Part shown: piece by piece, positions 49,996 to 57,969 of the stretch | How positions within the stretch are numbered: position 1 is the first letter of the stretch | How the letters are laid out: every line of letters starts with the position of its first letter | Origin: Mycteria americana | Lineage: Eukaryota; Chordata; Aves; Ciconiiformes; Ciconiidae | Assembly (NCBI RefSeq): GCF_035582795.1 | Contig: NC_134369.1 | Coordinates: 62,000,001 to 62,064,000 of the forward strand | Length of the DNA stretch: 64,000 nucleotides | Direction of reading: 5' to 3' | Position numbers and translations under genes: made by a program | Notes under the pieces: generated by a model | Told to the model about the DNA's origin: nothing | The model's input: the letters and a program-made list of their open reading frames with translations, nothing else | Database searches by the model: none

Positions 49996-51130
49996 GGATA
50001 TATGTTAGACAAAGGCTGGCAGGGAACTGTTAATGCCATGAAGGAAGTCCAAAAACTGTGTAAGAACTAGATCCGGAACGGAACATCCTTCAGTAGCACA
50101 ATAGTATCTCTGTCATACGCACAGGGCAAGATCCATGTGATTTAACAAAGGAATCAGGGCTAGCTGTATCAGCTACAGCTCCCAAGGGAACAGTGTTGAC
50201 AAGAGAAGTGTTGTTTTCCTCTAGGCTTCTAGAACAACTATTCTTTAGATGATGATTGCTCTTGACTGGATTCTCTCCAGGAATCTGCTGGCATTACCAC
50301 GTAGCAAACACAGAGGTTCCATCTCGCAGTAATCTCTTCGGTACCGAAGCCTGGTAGGTCTGCCTGGGTCAGGCTGCGTGTGAAGTCAGGACAGAATATT
50401 TCAGGGTTTGGAAGTGTATCTTTTACAAAGAGTTTACTTATAACAAAAGAACACCCAGAGGCTCAAACAACCTTCAAGAATACTCTGAAATCTCCCTTTA
50501 GAACTTGCTAGAGCCGTGTCAATAAAAGGATGGGAAAAAAAAGCCTCTCAGCTGGCACAACTGGAAACAAATCTGTTCTGATGATCTGATGGCACTGGAG
50601 GTAAGGCACACAGCTAAGCTGGAAGCCACGGAAGTGATGAGACTCAATGACCACCTCCCAGTCACCTCAAATGCTCAAATTGTTCCTAAGCCTGATTCTC
50701 ACAGGCTAGTTTGTGTTCCCATGACTACATGCAGAAAAGGTGAAGGTAAAAATAGTTACGTCACCCTGAAGAAACACCTATTATTGATTACTGCGAAGAG
50801 CCAATAACATTTTCTACAATAATGAACAATTCTCAGCATTGAAAGTATACTCATCTGGTCTTTCTGCCAATATTAGGTATATTTTCCTCTTATACGATTA
50901 GATTCTGAGATTCTTTGATAGAGAAAAGATCCTAAGGATATTTTCAGAGATAGATGTATCATCCAGAAAATGAGGGCATCTGGATAAATCAATACAGCTG
51001 TTATATTCATGTCAGCCTTTTACTTTGCCAGGTATTCAACAGAATCCTTGCAGTTGTTAGTTACAAACTAGTATAATAACTGACATTTTACGTCTGGGGA
51101 AAACTTTTGGACCAAATCCTTGTTCCCAAT
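49996..51130. other. Noncoding DNA with a 14-bp perfect palindrome
   Basis: CTTCGGTACCGAAG at 50,336-50,349 is a perfect palindrome. A donor-like GGAGGTAAGG lies at about 50,597-50,606 without a convincing partner acceptor. No gene is seen. Confidence 0.5.
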
Positions 51131-51171
51131 AAAGCTGCTTTGTGCTGCTCAAAAGGCACAAAGCAGCCTTT
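51131..51171. repeat. Long-stem hairpin
   Basis: AAAGCTGCTTTGTGC (51,131-51,145) pairs with GCACAAAGCAGCCTTT (51,156-51,171) across a 10-nt loop. The 12 pairs nearest the loop are perfect, then one bulged C, then three more pairs. The stem is shorter than a typical microRNA precursor, and no known microRNA seed was recognised. Confidence 0.75.
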
Positions 51172-52954
51172 AAGATGCTTTTACCGGTTATATTCAGATT
51201 CAGCTGTCACAGGGAAATCTCCATATGGTGGAGAGCTGGTCTTGCTGAGTCTGCACTCTTCCCATCACAGCTCTGATTTTGGAGCCATACTGCGAGACAG
51301 ACGTACAGCTGAAGCATTGCTGTGCTCTAGTAATTCCCTTCTGTGGAACTGTATCTTGTCTCTTTTTCCAGGTACAGCTTAGAGTTCATGTAAACTATTT
51401 TACCGGCCTCTTTGGAAATCCACTGACATGCACTCAAAAATTTCATTTGACTCCAAAGTCAATTTGGCATGGGCACAATGGCAGTCTTGATGGTGGGGAG
51501 CCTGGAGACCTCCATATATTTTTAATAGTCTCAACAAGAGAGTAAGAAGGCCCTAAGATTAATGAGACGCAGTTGTGATATGCCATACTAGTATTTCTTG
51601 TCAATTGTGAAGCAGATCTATAAGCTGACTTGGGAATTACAATTAGCTTGAAAGAAAGGAAAAATGTCACATAGCATACTCATAAAGGCATATATAACTA
51701 ACTTCTGGAAGACTTGGGGAATGTTTCACCTCAAATGTTTGTCATTTAGAAAGCCATCACTTTCTAGGAATTTAAAGTAGAAAATCACTGCTTGGGCAGG
51801 GGAAATCTTTTTTTTCCTTAAGCAAGTGGGCTATCACATTAGACATTATTGCTTAGTAGCAGTTGAAATAATCCCCAGGGAATCTTTATCTCATGTATAG
51901 GATGCAATAAATGAATGTGTATTCCCACAATACAGATCCTCTTGGGCTGTGCTTCAGCAATGAAAAGGAATATAAATTAAATGATTTTATTATTCTGTTA
52001 ATAAGCATCTTCAATCCAAAGCATAGCATGAGGAAGCTGCAAGTCAAGAAGCTTCCTCAGTGCCAGAAATGCAGAAACTGGGTCCTGCTAAGTCTTGCTC
52101 AAACACACAATAGGTATCGATTAGGAACGCAACATAACCACCTTCTGCAGAAGCTGTGGAGAGGGCATGCACGATGCACACGAATCACAACGCTTAGAGT
52201 TAGCACTATGTACAGAAGCAGTGCCAAACTGCACCTGAAAGAGCAGGGCTAATAAGGATGTACTGTATCATTGCCAATTACAATAGTTCAGTTAATTGCA
52301 ATAAGCCAATTCCCACAAGAAACAATGGTTTGCTGCCCCCTCTCTCTCTCCCCCCTCTCTCAGGTTTACTTCCAGCATTAAAAAGAACCTGTTGATGATG
52401 CTTTTGGAAAGATAGGACTGGAAATGATCCCTCTCTACAACTACACAATGACCGTTTTTTTTAGGAGATCTCACAGAACACCCTTCCTGCAGCCCCCATT
52501 CATCGAGGGTCACAAAACGCTTTTCAGTATTAGGTAATAAACTTAAGAGCTGCAGTAAAAGGCCAAACCTCTCAAGCACACTATCACAGAAGACTATAAC
52601 CAGAACCCCTGCAACAAGATATTTACGAAATAAATCTCCCAGAAGATTCTGAGAAAGTGGCAGGGGGAAAAAAGGCAAAACAGTCCTTCACTACGCTCAC
52701 CTGAGGGAAGAGGTTTTGTTGTGACCCAAATCTGGCAATCAATTCAACCGTACGCCTGTGAGCAAGATGCACCACAAACCACCTGATGATTTAATGTCAC
52801 CAGTGTCCTTTCTACATCCTGTTTCTGACTAATTTCCAGTGCTTCAGACACAGCTGAAAAAACCCTCACAAGCCAAATGCAGACAGGGTAAAGGACCAGA
52901 AGGCGGCCTGAAGCTTGGGAATGGTCAAAGCACAACGCCAAAGGTCAGCAGCTT
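51172..52954. other. Noncoding DNA, no gene seen
   Basis: A pure CT tract at 52,336-52,361 ends in CAG and imitates a strong 3' splice site, but no exon with a partner donor follows. The 128-codon minus-strand frame at 52,292-52,678 partly reads this CT tract and is not recognised. Confidence 0.5.
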
Positions 52955-54140
52955 AGTCCCCTTTAAATTCCCCTTGGACATAAGTGTCACACCCTGATTT
53001 AAAATCATTTAGGTGCTTGTGCCTAGAGTACTGTCTGTTCGCTCCTGGAATGGTTAGAAAGCTTTCCAGTCTAAGTGTCGTCATGGCCAATTTATAACCA
53101 TACATCCTTGTGCTAGTATAATTCTGTAATTGAAATAGTTCTCCTTCCTTGATATTTACTGTTTGAATGTATTTACAGTGAATCATTATGCTGTTTTGGC
53201 TTTGTTTGGCTCACTAAGGAAGCCAAGCCTGCTTGCTTGCAGCTCCCATTCAATGGGATCTCTGCTCCCCCATCACCCCAGTATTCCTTTTCTGCACCTG
53301 TGGCGACCTGAGTCAATCTTTTCTGATCATAAATCACCAGAACTGGACATAATTTTCCAACTGAGGGTCCTTAGCTGTGCTGTGTAAAGCCATGTTAATA
53401 CTTCCCTATCCCTACTAAAAATACCGCGCTTTGTGCATCATAGACTCAAATAAGCCTTTTCCACAGCTATTCCCGCTGGCAGCTCACAGTCATTTTCTCA
53501 TGGAGGAATTCATTCACATAGTAAGGTCAGACGAGTAGGCCTAAGGCTACCAGCATCACCACCTTTCTCCTTTCACTATAGAGTGTTTTAGACACAGGGT
53601 ACTCCTTCTAACCTTGAACAAGTCCTTGTGTTGGCAACTGTAACTTCCTTTGCCAGCTTCTTTCAATATCTCTGGGTAAAAATCATCTTTGGGTTCCTCT
53701 GTGCTGTCAACCTCACGAATTTCCTCTATTTCTGTAAGTTTGCTGTTCTGTGATCCCAAGCCTTAGACAAAGATCTACGTTTGTCCCTCTTGCAGTTTAA
53801 CGTAAGGCAGATTAGTGCGTGATCACTCAGTTCAGGATTAGTTTCAATACTATGGCCTTCTACAAGGTCCTTGCCGCTTGTTAATACTAGGCCTAAAATA
53901 CCATCCTCTTTCATGGACTCACTCCCTGTTTGCTTGAGAAATCGAGTTTCTATGACACTCGAGAACATTTAAGCCCTACCATTTCCCAGTGGTATTTCCC
54001 AGTCTGTATCTGAGAAATTACAGTTTCCCACAATCACATGATATTCGCTCTTCTATATCTTCCCCATAGTTTTTGGAGATAACTATCCCTGTCTGAGTTT
54101 GTAATGGATTACCACCCTTCTCTCAGTGGATTTTTCTTTT
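52955..54140 (-). mobile_element. CR1-like LINE relic (endonuclease and C-terminal parts of ORF2)
   Basis: Read on the minus strand, 54,037-53,999 encodes VIVGNCNFSDTDW, matching the GDFN-type motif of the LINE apurinic endonuclease with the key D changed to N and F to C. Downstream, about 53,940-53,800, an FLKQ...EDGILGLVLTSGKDLVE...SDHALI stretch matches the end of the CR1 endonuclease domain. At about 53,490-53,320 frame-broken sequence matches the post-RT segment with the RRGI.SRDREVL...PxLEYCVQFW pattern. At 53,120-53,000 a YGYKLAM...RLESFLTI stretch matches the ORF2 C-terminus. The reverse transcriptase core expected between 53,760 and 53,560 is missing, and stops and frameshifts are frequent. 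It is an old, dead, internally deleted copy. Superfamily is confident; exact family is not. Confidence 0.75.
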
Positions 54141-54689
54141 TTAATTCTTTGCTCTCATGTAATTTTCCAATGTAATGCCCATTATTTTATTTCTTCAAAC
54201 CATTTTACTAAAATATAGAGTTACTCCATGGTCTTCACCATTATTTCTGTTGTTCTAAGTAGCTACCCCTCCAACAACTATATTCTAAACACTACTGCTA
54301 AGCAGAGGTGTGCAGCATGTAGCAGCAGCATTGAGACACAGCGTTTCAGGCCCCAGTGAAAACGTTGCTCATAACATGAAATTCCAGACCAGTTAAAGAC
54401 AAAACATTGGTGACATATCTCACTGTAACTGTATTAGAAATCTTTAAAATCTTGTAGTTGTGATATGGAGAAAGAAAAAACCACCAAAGCACCGGAAACA
54501 TTAGTTATTGCATTAGATCATCACTTTATCCCTTTGGCTACAGACATTTTTAAATGTGGAAAAGCTTCTGACATCTTTTAGATGGTATAAGAATTTGTTT
54601 TCTCTTTTGGGGGAAGAATACATTAATATAGGTGCCGGAGCTACAGGCACTGGAATCCTATTATGTTTTTTCCTTTTTTTTTTTTTTAG
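54141..54689. other. Noncoding DNA upstream of a candidate exon
   Basis: AT-rich sequence ends in a long poly-T/poly-pyrimidine tract (about 54,665-54,687). No other feature is seen. Confidence 0.45.
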
Positions 54690-54831
54690 GGCAAAAAAGA
54701 GGACACATATACAACAGCAAAAAGAGTGGCAAAGAAGGAAATTGCAGGTTTGTCTCTGATAGAAACTTATTTGCAGCCCCGCTGCTGGAGAAATCCAGGC
54801 TTGGTGCACAGTCCTGTCAGCCGGTCCAAAG
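54690..54831 (+). other. Candidate exon upstream of the CpG island
   Basis: A long pyrimidine tract ending in TTTTAG at 54,689 precedes 142 nt that end in CCAAAG followed by GTAAGC at 54,832, a near-consensus donor. One frame is open across the whole segment (lysine- and serine-rich, then leucine-rich), but no protein is recognised. If real, it could be an exon of an alternative upstream transcript of the same gene or of a long noncoding RNA. It could also be a chance pairing, because the poly-T tract may be simple sequence. Confidence 0.3.
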
Positions 54832-54976
54832 GTAAGCAATCTTGAACAAGTGATGGGAACATTTAAGACATCGGTCTTAGATTGTCTTTCTGATCGCAGG
54901 TTCACGGCATCATTTCAAAAGGCGCAGTTGTCTTGACAGCTAAGCCAGCCTCTTACTGGGGACAGCAGCAAAAGGC
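54832..54976. other. Short spacer before G tract
   Basis: Nothing recognised. Confidence 0.4.
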
Positions 54977-54998
54977 GGGGGGGGGGGGGGGGGGGGGG
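54977..54998 (+). repeat. Run of 22 G
   Basis: An uninterrupted G22 homopolymer followed by AGAGAGA. It can fold as a quadruplex, is very prone to polymerase slippage, and its true length may differ from what is assembled. Confidence 0.95.
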
Positions 54999-55369
54999 AG
55001 AGAGAAAGCAGAGAAACGGGATGAGACAAAAACAGCATGCAAGGAGGGAATTAGCAGTGCGAGCCAAGCTTCGTAGTTTAGGGGCTGGTGAGGACACAGC
55101 CGGCGCTAGAGATGTTTGGTTTTGCAGGGCAGGTTGGCGTGGGCGTTACAGAGATCCGGGGGATGAAGACCGAAGAGGGTCAGGATGGATTTCGGGACGC
55201 AGTGAGATGCTGTAAGCGGCAACTATGACGCAAAGCTTGTCCGTTCAGGATCACTCATCCAACTGTTCCTCCCTAGTGATCCCTCGATAAACAACGTCCA
55301 AAAAGGATGGTGACCTCATCCCACTGAAATTAGCCAAACACCACACATTTCTCCGTGTTCAGCTCCGCA
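54999..55369. other. Upstream flank of the CpG island
   Basis: Composition rises toward the island. No distinct element is recognised. Confidence 0.4.
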
Positions 55370-55485
55370 CATTCCTTACAGCTCCGACTCTCCCGGCTCC
55401 CTGACCTACCAGCCCCATCCCTGCATCCGGAGCTCCGAAGCCCCCTGTGCGGCAATTCCTCCAACCGACCCCGGCCCGCGCTGGC

Positions 55486-55540
55486 TGAGCCCCCCCCCCC
55501 CGGCCCCGGATGAGCCCCCCCCCCCCGGCTCCGGCTGAGG
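55486..55540. repeat. Imperfect 25-bp tandem with two C12 runs
   Basis: Two neighbouring units have the form TGAG, twelve C, then GGCYCCGG. The C-runs lie at 55,490-55,501 and 55,515-55,526, and a third degenerate unit follows. The minus strand has quadruplex potential and the plus strand i-motif potential. Confidence 0.8.
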
Positions 55541-56599
55541 CCCCCGCGCCGCTTCTGCGCCAGAGCCGCCTCTCCCCCTCCCCTCCCAGCAGCCCGGTGA
55601 GGCCGCGGGGAGATGACAAGCCGAACAACGCTGCCCCGCGTAAAAGCGAGGCCGCCGGTACCGGCCCGGCATCTGCCCTGATCAGGACATGCCGCGATAG
55701 CAGCGCAGCCCGATACAGGCATTCATTTAACCTGGCCGCCCGGAGCGACAGGTTCTATCGGTGTCAGCGTCGCCCCCTTTCCCCGCCGCCGGGAGAGCCG
55801 CCTGAGGAGGAGGACGGTTGCCTCCCGCACCTCCGGGACGCCGGGGAAGGGAACACACCCCCCCGCCCCGCCGGCCGGTGACTCGGGGTTGCCACCTACG
55901 GTCGGCTGCTCCCTGCCTGCAGCCGGCCCGGGCCCGTCTGAGGCGATCGGCCTCTCCGGGGGGCGAACGGCTCTGGCTCGCTGCTCTTTTCTGATCTTTT
56001 CCAGACTCTTCTCCCCCTCCTTCCCCTCCCCTCCCTCCCCCCTCGTGGTTTTTCCTCCCTCCCCTTTTTCCCAGTGGCATTTTTTTTTAACAAAGGCTAT
56101 TGTGTTCCAGGCGACCCTTTGTGCGGGGTTGCTCGCACCTCCCTCGGGGCGGAGAGGGGAAGCAAGCGGCTCTTCGCCGCGCCGATCCCTCTCTCCCGGC
56201 GCTCCGCGTCCCGGCGCCATCCCCCGCGCCCTTCCCCCAGTCCCCCAACGGTCGGGCCGGCGCAGCAACGCCCGCCCGCCCTCAGGGCGAGCCCCCGCAG
56301 CGGCGGGGCGAGCCTCGGCACGGCTCCCCCAGCACCATCCCCCCGCCCCGAGCGGGACGAGCCGTCTCCTCACAGCCCACCCCGCGCCCCCTTCGCCGCT
56401 TGCGGAGGGCCGGCGGCCGCCGGGCGCGACGGGCTCCGTCTGCCGGGCGGGGAGCGCGGGACGCCTTCTCCCCGGGTTGTGCCCGCGGCGGCGGAGCGGG
56501 TGGGGGGGGCGGGTAACGGTGGCATCAGGTGCAGCCGGGGCAGGCGGGCAAGGCAGGCCCGGCCCCCGGCTGCCGCCTGCGCGCTGAGCGGCTCGGCCG

Positions 56600-56799
56600 G
56601 GCCCGCCCCTCGGTGTGTGTGAGGAGGAGCCGGGAGAGCAGCGGGCTTCGCCGGGGATTTCCAGCCTGAGCGGGCGGGAGAGGAAGTGCGGGGCGGGGGG
56701 AGACGGCGCTGAGCGGCAGGGACTTTCCGTCGGGCTGGCGGTCGCCTTCGCCGGGCTCCAGCTGCCGCCCGCCGCCCCGCTCTCCTCACACGCTCGCAG
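56600..56799 (+). other. Candidate first exon A, ending at a splice donor
   Basis: The sequence CTCGCAG is followed by GTAGGG at 56,800, a good 5' splice site inside the CpG island. The start is arbitrary because no initiation site can be fixed. A frame from an ATG at 56,615 stays open for 62 codons through the donor, but its composition looks like GC-rich leader sequence and I do not claim it is coding. Confidence 0.4.
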
Positions 56800-56999
56800 G
56801 TAGGGCGTCCGCGGGGCTCGGCGCGCCCTGGGGAGCGGCGCGGTAGCGAAGTGGGGGGGGAGGGGGGCGCGGGTGCTTCACCGCCGCTGTGGCGGCGGCT
56901 CCCGCTCAGGGCTCCGGCACCGGCCAGGCTCGCCTGCCCGCGCTCGGGCTTCCTAGGCAGAGGGACGGGGCTGGGCGGGCGGCGAGAGCCGGGGGCTGC

Positions 57000-57200
57000 T
57001 CCCTCGGAGCCGGTGGGGGACAAGGCGACGGCGCGGCGCTGATACGAGGCATCTGCTAGCAGGCAGGGGCCGAGCGCGCTTCACCCGCAGCCTGTTGCCG
57101 GGACCTTGGCGGCGGCTGGTGCCCGGGGATAGATCAGTCTCCGGCGGGGGCGGCGTGGACTCTGCCTGCCCGGACACACTCACACGCCAGGGCTTTGCAG
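57000..57200 (+). other. Candidate first exon B, ending at a splice donor
   Basis: TTTGCAG is followed by GTGACG at 57,201, an acceptable donor about 400 bp after donor A. Alternative first exons are common in island promoters. The 5' boundary is unknown. Confidence 0.35.
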
Positions 57201-57447
57201 GTGACGCCTTTTCACTTACTTATTTCTGCCTCCCCTCTTCCCTACCCGCGCTCCCCTTGTTTTCTCCCCCTCCGCCCCGCGGTGTGTGTGTGCCTGCGTG
57301 TCGGGGAGGGAAGGGGAGGCGAGGCCGGCCGGCAGGCCGGAGCGGAGCCGTGCGGCAGCGGGCGGCGCGGCGGCGCTTGCGGCGTTTGATGTGTCGTTTG
57401 AATGCAGAAGCCTCGCTCCGCTCCTGGCTCCCTCCATATGCAGTGCT

Positions 57448-57473
57448 GGGGGCGGGCCGACGGCCTTTAAAGG
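57448..57473 (+). promoter_or_regulatory. GC box next to a perfect CArG box
   Basis: GGGGGCGGG at 57,448-57,456 (Sp/KLF type) is followed eight bases on by CCTTTAAAGG at 57,464-57,473, an exact CC(A/T)6GG serum response factor site. The same ten bases could act as a weak TATA-like element. Position in the island core favours a regulatory role, but binding is not shown. Confidence 0.45.
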
Positions 57474-57620
57474 GGCACTGCCGCCAGCCGCCGCGCCTGG
57501 GTGCCGAGCGCCGGGCCCCCCGCAACTTTGCGCCTCCCGAGGCTGCCCTCTGCGGCGGCTCGGCTCCGCTCCGCTCCGCGGTGGCCGTGCCTGCGCCGGC
57601 GGCCGCTCGGCTCCCGTGCG

Positions 57621-57683
57621 ATGGGGACTTGGGCGCTCGCCGCCGGGGAAAATCCTTTGCCGTTGGTACGGAGCCGCCCCTAA
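57621..57683 (+). other. Short upstream open reading frame
   Basis: An ATG at 57,621 has G at -3 and G at +4 (strong initiation context) and opens a 20-codon frame ending in TAA at 57,681-57,683. If transcripts start upstream in the island, this would be a leader uORF that could lower translation of the main frame. No peptide function is implied. Confidence 0.3.
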
Positions 57684-57707
57684 TCGGTGCGGAAGGAGTT
57701 ATATTTT

Positions 57708-57714
57708 TATAAAG
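57708..57714 (+). promoter_or_regulatory. Candidate TATA box
   Basis: TATAAAG lies at the downstream edge of the CpG island, inside an AT-rich patch. If used, initiation would be expected around 57,735-57,742. It is an exact TATA consensus but could be chance in AT-rich sequence. Confidence 0.35.
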
Positions 57715-57895
57715 TCTATCTGCCTACAACGGCCCTGCGCTATAAGCCCGTCTGCCTGGCGTGAGCGGAAAGAAAAGTGTTTTGTTGTCACGCCATTCAT
57801 TTTATGCGCTGTTTCGCAGCACCGCGTTTTAATATGTTAAATTAATTACCGTGTTGTAGGTTAGAAAAAAATAACGAGTGTTTAAAAGTTTATAC

Positions 57896-57933
57896 TGAGT
57901 CATTCCTCTGCAGATGAACCTATGACTGACTCA
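57896..57933. promoter_or_regulatory. Pair of AP-1 sites
   Basis: TGAGTCA at 57,896-57,902 and its reverse complement TGACTCA at 57,927-57,933 are perfect AP-1 (TRE) sites in inverted orientation, 31 bp apart, about three helical turns. They straddle the acceptor of the candidate exon at 57,914. This suggests a response to JUN/FOS or related bZIP factors. Confidence 0.5.
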
Positions 57934-57969
57934 TAATCTGAGAACTGCAGCGGCTTGTAAAATAGGAAG
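57914..57969 (+). other. Candidate 56-nt 5' untranslated exon
   Basis: CATTCCTCTGCAG precedes position 57,914 (acceptor), and AGGAAG is followed by GTAAGG at 57,970 (near-consensus donor). The exon starts with ATG and holds two tiny overlapping frames: ATG AAC CTA TGA (57,914-57,925) and ATG ACT GAC TCA TAA (57,922-57,936). It is therefore unlikely to be coding and fits a leader exon spliced from a first exon in the island. Alternatively the region is only an enhancer with AP-1 sites. Confidence 0.45.

Larger units (their letters stand above)
55370..57700 (+). promoter_or_regulatory. CpG island promoter of an unidentified plus-strand gene
   Basis: About 2.3 kb of very GC-rich, CpG-dense sequence stands alone in AT-rich surroundings, the signature of a germline-unmethylated vertebrate promoter. 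It holds GC boxes (for example around 56,507-56,514 and 57,448-57,456), G- and C-runs, and plus-strand splice donors at 56,800 and 57,201. The donors and the downstream candidate exons argue for transcription to the right. Long frames inside it on both strands (for example 55,889-56,587 plus and 56,370-57,023 minus) are alanine-, arginine-, glycine- and proline-rich, as expected from GC composition, and are not taken as genes. Divergent transcription to the left is possible, but I saw no good minus-strand donor. Confidence 0.85.

Noticed and set aside
52336..52363. Strong 3' splice-site-like CT tract ending in CAG
   Set aside because: The tract is a simple CT repeat and no donor or open exon follows at a sensible distance.
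55889..56587. 232-codon plus-strand frame in the CpG island
   Set aside because: Alanine, arginine, proline and glycine content follows GC composition. Overlapping frames of similar length exist on both strands.
56370..57023. 217-codon minus-strand frame in the CpG island
   Set aside because: Same compositional reason, and no minus-strand splice donor or promoter logic was found.
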